Source: Macrothele yani
Lineage: Eukaryota > Arthropoda > Arachnida > Araneae > Macrothelidae
Reading direction: 5' to 3'
Assembly (NCBI GenBank): GCA_039090855.1
Contig: CM077002.1
Location: forward strand, 80,790,194-80,854,193
Length of the DNA: 64,000 bases
In this document: in pieces, positions 32,412-44,205 of the stretch
How positions within the stretch are numbered: the first letter of the stretch is position 1
Layout: each line of letters starts with the position of its first letter
Notes under the pieces: generated by a model
What the model was told of the DNA's origin: nothing
Seen by the model: the letters and a program-made list of their open reading frames with translations, nothing else
Database searches by the model: none
Made by a program: the position numbers and the translations under genes

Positions 32412-34426
32412 TATTTTCTAGAACAGACTCTATATTTGTTGGAATCTAAATGTATCTTTGGGCTGTAATGATAGTATGAGTGTATAATTTATTTATTTGC
32501 TTAATTTGAATCACCAGATTATCGATTTTATAACGCATTGTTTCAAATGATATTGTTGTTGATTTAACAGTATGTTTACGCATGCACGTATTTACGTAAT
32601 TTAGGTCATCGTCTATTAAAATTTGAATCTTTGAATCATGAAAGAAATACGGGATTACGCCATATAATACAAATTTTGAAGATGACAATCCGATTTTTGG
32701 CGTAAATGTGACAAGGATGATAAGTCAGATAATATCCGAAAACTTGAAAATTTTCATACTCCAACCTGCGTCTCCCAGAAAACGCCCAGGTATTCTTACC
32801 ACTACACCACCCAGAACGACGAAGTTTCAAGTTTCCGATGGGAGACGCGGGTTTGAGTACCGCTCCAGGACGATGAAAATTTTCAAGTGTTCGGATATTA
32901 ACTGACTTACCATCCTTGTCACATTTACGCCAAAAATCGGATTGTCATCTTCAAAATTTGTATCTGAATCCATTCTGTTGGTTCTCGTTTCTGAGGATGG
33001 AGTACATGGTGCTTTGAAAGATCTTGTACATGTCTTAGTAATTAAAAGATTATTCGACTGTGAGGATATGTACTTTAATTATTATTATCGTGTAGCGACG
33101 GCACTTAGGTTTCTTAACTGATGATTAGCACGATGAACTGAAATTTCCCTTTGCTCCAAATAGTCGTACTGAAAACAAAGACAAAGGAAGTGTCGTTTTA
33201 GGATATGGTGATGGTGTGTCTGACGTCGGCGCCGTACCGTCGGTTTTTGGAAATCCCTTTGCTTTAAGAAAGCGACGACATTATTTTTGCATGATCAATT
33301 ATTTTTCACATTCGTGCACCAGTATCGACTACAAAATTCCACAGTGCGCATTTTGCTTTGAAAATTTTTTTTTCTTCTTCTCAAAAATAAAAGGGAAATA
33401 AAACCCAGCCGAAATCGTGTCAGCAACACCTTGACCCGGCCCGTTTGATCCGGAAGAAATGGTCAACCCATTGACCAATCCCCGTTTCCGTCTCTAGTCT
33501 GAACGCAAGTGGTGAGTAAGTGTAGACAGTGCAGCAACCTCGTCCTTTGTACTTTAAATACGTTTTCCTGGGAGGAGCCTAATAAACCAACACTGAAGCG
33601 CAATTTGAATCCACGTTTCATTTGAACGACTCATATTTTATTTTGAATAATCCCATATATCGTCCATTTCACAAATTTCCTTAATTCGAGATTGCAGAAA
33701 TTCAGAATCAAGCGTATATGTATTTTGTTTTATTTTTTATGGAAACTAATTAGTGTTACGTTCATAAGCTGGACATTCGAAAATCCATCGCAAAACTGTA
33801 TACTTCAAAACTTGGAACAGAGGCTTTATGGAAATAATTTAGTGTGTAGACTCTTCCAAAAAATGAAAGTATATTTTTCATCAAAAGTTCATGAATTGGT
33901 ACTACTCATGGCTATTTCCTTCTTCATTTGAGAGATTCATATATTTCTGTAAAGAAGAAGCAATATTTTTTAAATTTACCACAAAGTGGGCTGTGAAAAA
34001 TATGTACTTGTCCCAGAATTCCTCAGTTTATGAAAATTCATCTGGTGACATTATTTAAAATTTGCGTCTTTAGTGGCGATGATGCCAATCCCATTTCTGC
34101 TTTTCAAGGAAAATTCAGCCAACCACTTTGTTGAAAATTACTCAGTAGTTTTGCGAAGAAGCACTAAAGCTTGAGCTGCAGAGTTCTGCAAAAAGTGCTT
34201 ACTGCTTCATTTCAGTTTCAAGTAAAATGCTTTCATCATAAACATTTTTGTGCAACCTCAGTTTTAAGCTTTGGTGAAATAAAATGATCGAAAGCTGGGC
34301 CAGTTAGGTGTTTGGAAAGAATTAAAGCGAATCGAAACAGTTGCTTTGAGAACCACTGTACCGGACAAAATTCTTTCGGTGTAGAATCTACAAAATTTTT
34401 AATGTGATAACATATGAACAAAAGGG
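32412..34426. other. Region without a recognised gene; holds a small foldback repeat
   Basis: Apart from the inverted repeat at 32669-32961, this 2 kb is AT-rich with short frames only. I see no protein motif and no RNA gene. Confidence 0.4.
32669..32961. repeat. Foldback repeat with about 90 bp arms
   Basis: Arms 32669-32757 and 32872-32961 are imperfect reverse complements (outer words ACAAATTTTGAAGATGACAA and TTGTCATCTTCAAAATTTGT). The centre has 115 bp, including a tRNA-like B-box word (GGGTTTGAGTACC). Part of one arm recurs at 36722-36834, so it is a dispersed family. It codes for nothing. Confidence 0.8.
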
Positions 34427-34431
34427 GGTTC

Positions 34432-34553
34432 GGACATTTGGGCACAAGACTTTTGGGCACCGGACATTTGGGCACAAGACTTTTGGGCACCGGACATTTG
34501 GGCACAAGACTTTTGGGCACCGGACATTTGGGCACCCGGACATTTTGGCACAT
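34432..34553 (+). repeat. Tandem repeat, about 32 bp unit
   Basis: Unit ggacatttgggcacaagact plus tttgggcacc, repeated about four times with near-identity. Translated on the minus strand it gives a false KCPVPKSLVP repeat protein. It belongs to the left end of the compound foldback element. Confidence 0.92.
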
Positions 34554-35033
34554 TCCCTTTTAGAGCAATGAAATGGCGCTGCGTAAAAAATGATAGTGTT
34601 CCTATATTTCTCCCTACTTAAGCAAGTGCTGTAAACAAAAATTTGTTCACTCATATCTCATAATCATTAAGAAATTCAGACATATTTACGATTTTCTGTC
34701 TGAAAGACATGAAATCGTACATTTGGGCACTGGACATTTGGTCACCTGGACATTTGGGCACCCGGACTTTTGGGCACAAATGTTTAAGGGGCCGTACAAC
34801 AATTGCCGTTTCTTGGCCCAATAGTAAGAGTTTGACCGAGAAAATGTTCACCGTAAGGCAAGTGCATATTACACTTGAATATGGGAAACAAAAATACATT
34901 CGTGAAAAAAAAAATTCCATTGCACATTTCTTAAACCTTCAACGAAACAAAGCAATTACAGCAGAATTCATACAATGTTTGGAAAAGGACGACAAGGAGG
35001 GATTTTTTAATAATGCTACACTTTTACTTACGC

Positions 35034-36284
35034 ACTAAATATTTACATAACATGTCAAGTTATTAATGTTTCTCTTTTACTTAATTAGGCATTAAATTAC
35101 TATGCCTCATTCATAGACCCTTTTGACAGTCTTTTTTCTACCGATGTCATATTCATAACGTTTACGTATCAAATCAAGTTAATAGCACTGCGCTTTACTT
35201 GAGCACTAAATATTAATTCATAGGCCCTAGGCCTAGGACTTTTTAACAGTTTTTGTTCTACCGATGTCACATTTATAACAATTACGTATCAAGTCAAGGT
35301 AAACATATTGCGCTTTTACTTAAGCACTAAATATTATTTCACAGGCGCTAGGCCTAGGTCTTTTTAACAGTTTTTTCTATCGATGTCACATTGATAACAA
35401 TTACGTATCAACTCAAGTTAAAAATACCCTGCCTTTACTTTTTCACTAAATATTTTCTCATAGGGCCTAGGCCTAGGCCTCTTTAACAGCTTTTGTTCTA
35501 TCGATGTCTCATTTATGACAATTACCTATCAAATAAAGTTAATAATACTGGGCTTTCACTTAGGCACGAAATATTAATTTCTAGGCTCTAGGCCTAGGCC
35601 CTTTTCAATAGTTTTTACTCCACCGATGTCATATTCACAACTAAAGTTTATACATCAAATAAAGCTAATAATATTGCGCTTTTACTTAGGATCAAAATAT
35701 TAATTCATATGCCTAGGCCTATGCCTTTTTCACGGTTTTTAATTTGTCGACTCCATATTCAGGACGTTTACTTTTGAACTCAAGTTAATAGCATTGCGCT
35801 TTTACTTAGGCATTCAATATCAATTACTAGACTTTAGGCCTAGGGCCAATGAATTAATAATTAGTGTATGATTAGAAGCGCAATGTGATTAACTTCAGTT
35901 CATGCATAAACGTTATGAATATAACATCATTAGAATAAAAACTTTTTAAAAGGCCTAAGCCTATGGCCTGTGAAATAATATTTAGTGCTTAAGTAAAAGC
36001 GCACTATTATTACCTTGGCTTGATACGTAATTGTTATGAATGTGACATCGGTAGAACAAGAACTGCTAAAAATGCCTAGGACTAGGGCCTATGAATTAAT
36101 ATTTAGTGCTCAAGTGAAAGCACAATATTATTACCTTGAGTTGATACGTAAACGTTATGAATATGACATCGGTAGAAATAAAGGCTGTCAAAAGGGCCTA
36201 CGAATGAGGCATAGTGATTTAGTGCCTAATTAAGTAAAAGAGAAATATTAATAACTCGACATGTTATGTAAATATTTAGTGCCT
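35034..36284. repeat. Two-way array of about 122 bp repeats (aggcctaggcct core)
   Basis: The palindromic core (cctaggcctagg and variants) recurs at about 35222, 35343, 35461, 35582, 35707 and 35832 in one direction, then at about 35950, 36073 and 36195 in the other. Each unit also holds 'cactaaatatt', 'gcgcttttactta', 'gatgtcacatt' and 'acgtatcaa' words in fixed order. The two outer ends (35034-35110 and 36200-36284) are reverse complements. There are no unique spacers, so it is not CRISPR-like. Confidence 0.88.
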
Positions 36285-36721
36285 AAGTGAGGTGTTATAA
36301 AAAAATCCCTCCTTGTTGTCCTTTTCCGAACATAGTATGAGTTCTGGTGCAATTTCTTTGTTTCGTTGAAATCTAAGGAATGTGCTATGCAGTGGCGCCC
36401 ATATGAGTACTGGGAGGAGGGGGGGGGGGCTTAGAAAAGTCCTTACCTCCTTAAAGGCTGTCAAACATTTTAGTAAATATGCAAGATACTAAAATTCAAC
36501 AAAAATAATTGAAACAATCAATTATTAATACCATATTATTTTTAAAAATGCTTCAAAAAAAGGTGTTTCGTCTAATTTAGTGTTTTAAATTTATTTATCA
36601 AATATTTGGCTATACCAACGGCATGGGGGGACAGCCCCCTTCCCCCATGGGCGCACTTGGTGCTATGTAATCATGAATATCATGTATTCCATATTTATGA
36701 TTATGTGCTATGTAATCCAAG

Positions 36722-36834
36722 ACGACGAAATTTTCAAGTTTTCGGATATTATCCTTGTCATATTTACAGCAAAAAAAAAACAAAAAAAAACGGATTGTCA
36801 TCTTCAAAATTTGTGCACAGTAATTTTTTTAAAT
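36722..36834 (+). repeat. Partial copy of the 32.7 kb foldback arm
   Basis: ACGACGAAATTTTCAAGTTT, then ATCCTTGTCATATTTAC and CGGATTGTCATCTTCAAAAT match the right arm at 32872-32961, with an A-rich insert in the middle. It sits in the right half of the compound foldback element. Confidence 0.75.
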
Positions 36835-37022
36835 TCAATTGTAATTGCCGTTTGTCTCAATGGGAACGTTTTCACCATTCAATTCCCCCCAGAGCACGCA
36901 GAAACGGCAATTTTTTGTGCGGCCCCTTAAGATTTGTGCCAAAATGTCCGGGTGCCCAAAAGTCCGGATGCCAAAATGTCCGGGTGCCCAAATGGGTGCC
37001 CAGATGTCCGGTGCCCAAATTT

Positions 37023-37690
37023 CCTAAACTAGAACATAAGTACTTCAGAAAATTTCCACATTCAGAGAAAACAGAGCTAACCGAAAGGACTTAGAGTAAA
37101 AGAATTTACTAAATAATGTTAAAATATTTTTCTCTGATAATTTTTTCGCGCTTTATAGATCACAACCCAAATTCCCCCTCATTCATTATTGTATGAATTT
37201 ACGCTAGGTGCGCTAAATCACATCCACACACACTCATGCATAAGTGAAAATAAAAAAAAATAATGAAAAAAGAAGAACACATATTACAAAAAACGAAGAA
37301 ATGCTGTCGAAGAAATAGAAAGGAAATGTTTGCATGTTATACATCTACGAAAGATAAAGAACACAGCAAAATTTAAAATTAATTCTAGGAAAAGATGCCT
37401 GAAGGACCAAATTTTAATATAACCCGTTTTTCAGATTACGCAAACGTAGAAGGTCAGATGTGAAAGATTTGTTTTTAATTCTTTGTTTGAAGTATGAATT
37501 TTTCTTTGTATGAATTAAAACCGCGAAATATTTACCATGCACCTAAGTGCAGTTCCTTATACGTTTTGCTCGAATCTGGAGACACGCTTTATAAGATGGA
37601 AAACAAAACTGTCAACTACTTTATTGCTACATATTAAAAAACTGACATCAATTTGCGTATGCAGAGATAGACTGTGTCCACTTCAAACTA
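37023..37690. other. No recognisable gene
   Basis: AT-rich sequence, short frames only, up to the TA at the left end of Tc1-A3. Confidence 0.4.
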
Positions 37691-39100
37691 CACTGTTGGC
37701 CACCCAAAATGCAACACCAAGAAGGAAGCATCCGATTGATCTGAAATTCGCATCATGCGTCGCCCGCGATAGGACATGCAAACGATTAGCATTGCAGGGC
37801 ATATGCAAATCATGTGCGCCCGGCACGCCACCGAGAAGCACTATAAGAAGGGTGCACAGAAGGCGGGGTGTAAGTAGTGGAAATGTGTTGTGCTACCGGA
37901 CCTGTGCGTGGGAAGCTTCCTGATGCCTCGTCGCAGAATACGGCAGTCATTCCAGCACGTTTCGGAGTTCAACAGAGGACGAATAGTGGCTTATCGCGAC
38001 AGCGGTTTATCGTACCGAGACATCAGCGCCTGTGTGGGACGACATCCAGCCACAGTGAGGCGAGTATGGATTCGGTGGGTGCAGGAGGGACGGACGGACC
38101 GACGTGAGCGATTGCCGCAACAGCTGCACACCACCGAACGAGAGGGCCGGCATGTTGTGCGGTGGGCATTGACAGCTCGCACCGCCACATCACGAACGTC
38201 GGCGCAGGAATTAGGGTGTGTTGCACAACAACCGTGTCAGTACGTACTGTTCGACGTCGTCTGCGGGAGCGGGACTTGTCGCACGGTGCTCATTGCTCCG
38301 ATTGCCATTGACGTTACACCACCGGCGAGTGCGGTGGCAGTGGGCCGTTGAACGCCGCACCTGGACTACGGAATGGCACGACATTGTCTTCTCCGACGAA
38401 TCCCGCTTCTGCCTGCAACACCACGATGGTCGGATCCGCGTGTGGTGGCTCTGCAGCGACAGCCTGTATGACGCTTGCATTATGCATCGCCATACCCGTC
38501 CGTCGCCTGGCGTTATGGTTTGGGGCGCAATTGGATGTGACACCCGCACCCCTCTGTTACGCATCGCCGGTACACTCAACAGCCACCGCTACAACTCCGA
38601 CGTTTTGGAGCCTGTAGTCCTTCCTCCCTTACCTGCAGGACCTGCCAGCGGCCACGTTTCAACAGGACAATGCGCGCCCGCACGTGGCACGCATCGTGCA
38701 ACGTTTCTTCAGGGCCCATCAGGTGTCACTGCTGCCGTGGCCCGCTTGTTCCCCGATATGTCGCCCATCGAACACGTCTAGTCGCTGATCGGCAACCGAG
38801 TGGCCTGGCAAGCACCACCCTCGGCTGCGCCTGAGGAACTGTGGCAACGTGTGGGAACAGTCTGGACCGACATACCCTAAGCCCACATCCAAAGCCTCTT
38901 TCGTTCGATGCCGCGGCGTGTAGCGGCCGTTACTGCCAGCCATGGGGTCCACACGAACTATTGATGTCTGCGTGTTCCGCAAGTCGCACGGGCCTGCAAG
39001 CTCAATCGTTAAATCTTTGCATCTGTTGTTATGTGTCCAGTAAATCTGGCTTTGCTATCTCGTGTCCTTCTTGGTGTTGCATTTTGGGTGACCAGCAGTG
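37691..39100 (+). mobile_element. Tc1-like transposon Tc1-A3
   Basis: Ends CACTGTTGGCCACCCAAAAT at 37691 and ...GACCAGCAGTG at 39100 with TA on both sides (37689-37690, 39101-39102). 1410 bp, the same length as A1. Confidence 0.95.
37923..38963 (+). pseudogene. Tc1-A3 transposase pseudogene
   Basis: Starts MPRRRIRQSFQHVSEF at 37923. The HTH regions are open. A one-base loss near 38232 (CAACAACC-GTGTCAG) shifts the frame. In the next frame the core has VFSDESRF with the catalytic Asp kept, then CDTRTPL. A small insertion near 38622 shifts it again before FQQDNARPH (second Asp). SPIEHV follows, then a stop (TAG) near 38778 and another (TAA) at about 38878. It ends near HTNY at 38963. Inactive, but it keeps the Asp that A1 lost. 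Confidence 0.9.
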
Positions 39101-39140
39101 TATCATTGGAAGCCTTTCCGTGGCACTGTTATTTAGAAAG

Positions 39141-39779
39141 CAGGGGAGGATTGGCGGTCGCAAAAGGACCCGGGAAATTTTTTGCAAATGGGCCCATTCA
39201 GTTGTAGTTCTGCGGTACTATTGTATCACAACTGAAAATCACTTTTTTTATTTAAGAAAGAAAATAAAAAGTACAGTTGCTCCGGAAACAGTGGCAAGCA
39301 TAGTATTGGGGGTGCGGGATGGGAGGGTGGAGTAAAGAAAGTACACCCGTCATCCTTAAATTGAAGTGGGTGTTGCGGAAAAGTTTTCATCGGCCCATGC
39401 CAAGATTTTACTACAGAAAAATTGTACTGCAATTTTTTTGTTGTGGACAATCACAGTTAGAAGTTTCAAGGTATTTAAAATTCATGGCAAACTCACTTAA
39501 TTGATGTGGAAAAAGCGAATACCCAGGTTTAAATAACTAGTTTAGTTAGTTATGTATGCAATTACTCTGGAGAAGCTCCTAATTGTTGACACACTCAATA
39601 TTTAGATTTGTTTAAAATTTTCTCTTAAGAACGCTGAAGTAAGAACATTAAACTTTTTTTTAAAAAATTGCTTATATAGCCTTTTCATGTTTGACAGATC
39701 GTAAAATAATCTTGATTTTCATACCTTTGAGCTTCCAGTTCTTACATTTTCAACGAAGTGGGCTGAAATTCCAGCAAAT

Positions 39780-39812
<33 letters not shown>

Positions 39813-41215
39813 CTGCTACAACCAAAATTATGTTGGAGTTGTACCAAAAATCCTTTTGCATAAGACATGATTTTTAAATTTAAATAAATGAAAAAAAAAT
39901 ACAGAACTTTTACTTTGTAAAATTTTCTATTTGTACTGCAATTTTTGTAATTTTTTCTATTGTGGACAGTCGCAGTTAGAAATTTCAAGATTTTTAAATA
40001 TCGTGGTGAACAGATTCTTCATTTAGTGATCATATATTCGCACGTGTTTCAATAACAAAACGTGCTTTTATGCTGCGGTCATGTATTGTAAAGACGCTTT
40101 ACTAAATAACGTAAACAAAGCATTTTGCAACTTCATGTTGAAATGATATCTCCGTAAATGCTTTCATCTGCAACATTTGTCAGTTATCAATCACAAGGAG
40201 CTTAGGCTGCGTAAGTAGAACATTTCGGGAGAAAGGGATCGTATATGAACACCCCAGCAAGTAATCTTACAGTTATTTCTAAATAAGTTCTTGATATTAT
40301 TAGCTTTCACTCTGAATTCTGTGTTGTCATATAGTGGATAGTACATTTCATAATGACCATTATCTAGTATTGTTCTGCAACTTTATCAAACATTGCTTTT
40401 ATAGCCTTTTCATAAAGTGGTGAAAAACATTTAGCCCTGTTCAGCCCCCACCACAATGCTGTTAACATACGTAGATTGTTGTGCCTCCCGATTTTTCCTG
40501 ATGCCGGGCTCCTCGAAACATTTCAGGATGAAATGAATGGTCAAGGAAACTATGGAAATAGATAGACATCCCTTCCCCAATACGCAGTTGAGAAAGACAT
40601 CGGTTAATTACACGGGAGGAAGGAGTGGAAGTTTGGAAGAGGAGATTATTTTTTAATGCCTAAACAGATTAATCTAGTTTTTGGGCTCGTTCGGTATCTT
40701 GCAATATACAATTCGGGCTCGGGCGGGCTAGGGCTGACATACTTCGGGCTCGGGCTCTCAAAATTGAGCCGGAACTCAACTCTTATGAGCACAGTACTAA
40801 TGCCTCCTACAACCAAAGGGAGTAAAATCCAACCCCCCTTTCCCTCGGGAATATATATATAACATCTTGTACACACCCTCGACTTCTCGCAACATACGGT
40901 ACATACATTCTCGTTACTCAGCTACGAAGTGAACCGAGAAGTTCACAAACGCACATCGCCCATCTATTGAAGTTGGGATTCTATAGTTGCCTGGTGAGGG
41001 GATTTTTTTCCCTAATTCAAAATAGAAGTCCTCTCCCCCCCCCCCCCGCTTGTAATAATTACATTTTGTATTTTCGTTTATAAAAAAGTGTTGTAGTTCA
41101 GTTGTGTGTTTAAAACAACTGAACTGAAAACATTTTTAAGAAAGTGAGAAAGAAAGAGACAAAATATACGGAAGGGCCCCACCGGGAAATGTCCCGGTGG
41201 GCCAATACGCCCCTG
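39141..41215. mobile_element. Non-autonomous hAT-like element with 8 bp target duplication
   Basis: TTAGAAAG occurs exactly at 39133-39140 and 41216-41223, the 8 bp duplication typical of hAT transposons. Between them the ends are CAGGGGAGGATTGGC at 39141 and GCCAATACGCCCCTG at 41215, imperfect inverted repeats starting CAGGGG, as hAT ends do. A subterminal hairpin (CCACCGGGAAATGTCCCGGTGG, about 41178-41199) has a degenerate counterpart at about 39159-39190. No transposase is visible in its 2075 bp. Inside are an (AG)n tract at 39783-39811 and a direct duplication (39425-39480 against 39920-39990). Confidence 0.85.
39783..39811. repeat. (GA)n microsatellite
   Basis: About 14 GA units inside the hAT-like element. 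Confidence 0.95.
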
Positions 41216-42384
41216 TTAGAAAGTTACTGGATATAGTGGGCTAATTTCGCTACACTGACTAGAATAACTCAGCAGAGAGATTTAGGTTAATTGAAACGAT
41301 CTTATTCGACACAAGCGCCCTATGCAGTCATTTGCCGTTTATAGAAGAAAGGCAATCTCGTTTTGTATTCGAAAATTAAATTTTCTTAAACAACTTTCTC
41401 AGGTTACAGATTTGTTCACAATACAAAAAGAGCAAATAATGCTGTTTTAACAGTTCGTCGGCTCTGTCTTGCCTGTTGTTTAAAACCCCCAAGCACGGTG
41501 AATTACTGGTAACAAGAGCAAATGGTTTTCGCCGCTCTTTTTTTTTTTTTTTTTTTTTTTTCAGAATCATTTTGCGATCAATCAAAGTGGCGGTGGCCTA
41601 TCTGAGAACAATGAGAGTCATGTGACCTCAAGCGACCGCTGGATCGTTCAGAATGGGTTGTGTGAAGCAGGAAGATGAGCGAGGAAGGTTAGGGGGCGTG
41701 TGTTTCGTGGGAGGCGACAAACGGGGCTGGAGCTCTACAAATGCTGTGAATTTGCTCAACGTGACGTATGAAAACACAGGCTGTTCTGACGTCACTGACT
41801 TCGGGGCGCCGCGGTTCTATCAACCGCAGTAAGTATCCACCTGCACTGACGATCTTCTCTTCGAAAATATCGATTGGGCGACGGGAAATACGTGCTGCGC
41901 CAAAGCTCTGCGGGAGATTTTTTCCTGCGCGAGTCTCTTTAAGCACCCTGGTCGATAAATCATTATGATCCCGATGGAAACAATGGACTGCACTGATTGC
42001 TCGATTAATCTTTTATGAGGCACATTTGAACATTTTTAGGAGGAGTTAAGTAAATCAATGAGATCAGTTTCTGTAAGAACACCCGGGCCTTACTGAAGGA
42101 CGACGAGTGGATTGTCACTTCACGTGGAAACCAATATATGCCATAAACGACACTGCGCTTTTTACATACACATCATTTTGAATTAATTATTAAGTGACGT
42201 AGTAAAACAGATTAACTTTTGCTCTTTGCTTTGTTTAATCATAATGTAACGTGCGTGATTGCATCACCGATCGTGTCTGTTTCTACGGAAATGAGGTCGA
42301 ATGAAGTTTTCTGGACATTTTTACTCAAGCTCCTAGACAAATTTAATAATTCCAGCCGTGTCTTGTTGAGTCATCTTGACTTTG
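41216..42384. other. No clear gene; possible hAT C-terminal scrap
   Basis: A poly-T run lies at about 41530-41561. On the minus strand at 41700-41950, words such as AQHVFPVA, FSKRRSSV and, in another frame, SAGGYLLRL and RPEV could be a shattered hAT dimerisation domain (pattern ..F..a....S.......R..L.p). I hold this weakly; frameshifts would be needed every 20-30 residues. Confidence 0.25.
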
Positions 42385-42570
42385 ACCATTCCTCAGAGAT
42401 GGGACCCCACCCGAGTTCCGAGTCCCGGGAGTGGCAAGTGTGTTGCATTTGTCTTAAGGCGCTGGCTCTGTCTCCTTCCCGGAGCCTGTGGTCTTAAATT
42501 AGAGATGAGCTACTGCTTATAACTCTCTGAATTGCTTATAGCTGTTAAACCAAATAACAAAACAAAATTG
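42385..42570 (+). repeat. SINE2 copy, 5' damaged
   Basis: The body gtgttgcatttgtcttaagg, then cgctggctctgtctccttcc and the tail running to aacaaaacaaaattg match the SINE at 62698-62925 in order. The tRNA-like head is only partly preserved (cagagatgggacc...). Confidence 0.7.
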
Positions 42571-42782
42571 TCTTCGATAACCTTAGCTCATTTCACGAGC
42601 AAGCGCAAAGAAAAGAAGAAGAAGAAGAAGAAAATTAATAACCTGGAAAAGAAAAACGTTTGAGGTCCAAGAGATCAAAATGTTAATAGGCAATGTGCTC
42701 GGTAAGTTAAAATATGCACCTGATAGGTCCAAATAGTGGGATTAATATACCTTCTGGGCACGTTAAAAATTTATTTGTATGA

Positions 42783-42834
42783 ATACACAAGCGCTTTCGA
42801 AATTATCAGACGATTTCATCATATCAGGTGTGAT
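42783..42834 (-). ncRNA. Hammerhead-ribozyme-like motif, left copy
   Basis: On the minus strand: ACAC, then CTGAT-AT-GA (the core CTGATGA with two extra bases), a stem II hairpin (GAAAT...ATTTC), GAAA, GCGC, TT and GTGT. The two-base insert in the core probably kills it. It matches the better copy at 44751-44795. Confidence 0.5.
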
Positions 42835-43138
42835 ATTTAAAAGGTAAAAAGGCACTTCACAAAATAACTCCGTGGTGGCTGGGTAACCAGCGAGACATAC
42901 ACTCGACGTAGATATTTAATGGGGTCTTGAGTTCAGATATGATACATCGTAGATGATATCGACCAGCTGTTGCCACAGAACAAGTTACAAAAAGTAAGGA
43001 ACGGAATGCAGTTACAGATAAGTTGAAGATGTACTGGTAGGCGACTTCGAGGAGATTGCCGAAGGAGATTGATGAAAGTTAATTTCTGCCTTGATAAGAA
43101 ACCTCCATTATTGAAGTAGCGTAACGGGTTGTTCGTCG

Positions 43139-43369
43139 TTACAACAGGTTATATATTACAATTGCTTCACTATATCGCAGGTGCCATTCACTAGGATAAC
43201 CAGTTATTATCCTAGTGAATGGCACCTGATCCCAAAGTGGTGTGAATTGGTCACTCAAGCAGGTTCTGGCTAAAGCTGTTGAGGTGCTTCCGTTTTTAAT
43301 AGTCCTTTGCTGTTCAGTGATTCTGCTTCTTTTTGTGCTTCCGATATACATACTCTGAATAACATCCAT
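43139..43369 (-). pseudogene. PLE-3 GIY-YIG fragment in the inverted arm
   Basis: Reads DVIQSMYIGSTKRSRITEQQ, RTIKNGSTSTALARTC and TPLWDQ, then a 15-20 base patch that is the inverted copy of nearby coding sequence (43179-43227), then TGYPSEWHL. The YIGSTKR and Arg-bearing EQQR helix are GIY-YIG nuclease features of Penelope-like elements. Confidence 0.7.
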
Positions 43370-43524
43370 GAGATAACCAGCTTATGAACCTATAACCAGT
43401 TTTTGCACCTATCAACATCCCTAGCACCTCTCACCACCAATTCAATCAAAAAATAACAACTTTCCACACTTTAATTAGGAGAGCCTATACCTGTACCTCT
43501 GATGACACCCTTCGGGATGACAAA

Positions 43525-44034
43525 ATGCAGAAAATTAAGGTTTTGGCTCAAAACAATGGCAATGATATAAAGCAAATAGACACCTTTTGCACTAAATATA
43601 ATAGACCTTTCAATTCAACCTTGAAGCCTTCTAAAAAAACTATAAGATTCGTCGGCTCTGTACCTTATATGCCTGCTATCACTAACTTGTTACGTCAAGC
43701 TTGCCTTAAACATTCTTTGACCTTTGGCTTGAGCACTAAGAATATCTTCTTGCAAATCAGAAAGGACAGGGACCAACCCAACATTCTCAACTCAGCAGGT
43801 GCTTACTCGATCCCTCTGGTTAAACAAGCTTCCCCTCTCGTGGATGTTATTCAGAGTAGGAATATCGGAAGCAGAAAAAGAAGATTACGTTGCAGAATTA
43901 CTGAACAGCAAAGAACGATTAGAAACGGAAGCACCCCAACAGCTTTAGCCAGAAGCTGCTTGAGTGACCAATTCACACCGCTTTGGGTTCAGATAACCCT
44001 AATAACTGGTTATCCTAGTGAATGGCATCTGTAA
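43525..44034 (+). pseudogene. PLE-3 RT end and GIY-YIG nuclease
   Basis: 169 open codons. FVGSVPYMPAITNLLRQACL and the following STKNIF are the connector after the RT found in classical Penelope proteins (..F...l.Y......i..il......v.....ni...l). After PLVDVIQS comes NIGSRKRRLRCRITEQQRTI, a GIY-YIG nuclease with the YIG strand changed to NIG, then TALARSCLSDQFTPLW. Here the nuclease is C-terminal, as in classical Penelope/Neptune, in contrast to PLE-1. Upstream RT is missing. Confidence 0.7.
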
Positions 44035-44205
44035 TATAGTGAAGCAATTGTAATATATAAACACCTGAATACCTGTTTCAACGAGGTACAACCCGTTACA
44101 CTGCCTCACCCTTGGAGGTTTCTTATCAAAGCAGAAACTAACTTTCATCAACCTCCTTAGACAATTCCCTTGAAGTCACCTGCCAGTGCATCTTTAACTT
44201 AACTT

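Larger units (their letters stand above)
34427..37022. repeat. Compound foldback element with internal tandem repeats
   Basis: The outer ends carry clustered 'ggacatttgggcac' words (34429-34553 and 34727-34786 on the left; the reverse complement at 36933-37020 on the right). Next come matching inverted flanks (ttaaggggccgtacaacaat on the left against the complement near 36912 on the right; the stretch around 34960-35040 matches 36275-36360 inverted). The middle, 35034-36284, is an array of about 122 bp repeats that flips direction near 35850. Other repeats have invaded the right half (36395-36840). No protein is encoded. Confidence 0.7.

Noticed and set aside
34236..34654. Repeat protein with KCPVPKSLVP units on the minus strand
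   Set aside because: It is the translation of a 32 bp non-coding tandem repeat at the end of a foldback element, and opens equally in other frames.
35034..36284. CRISPR-like array
   Set aside because: Units of about 122 bp are repeated over their full length with no unique spacers, and the array changes direction midway.
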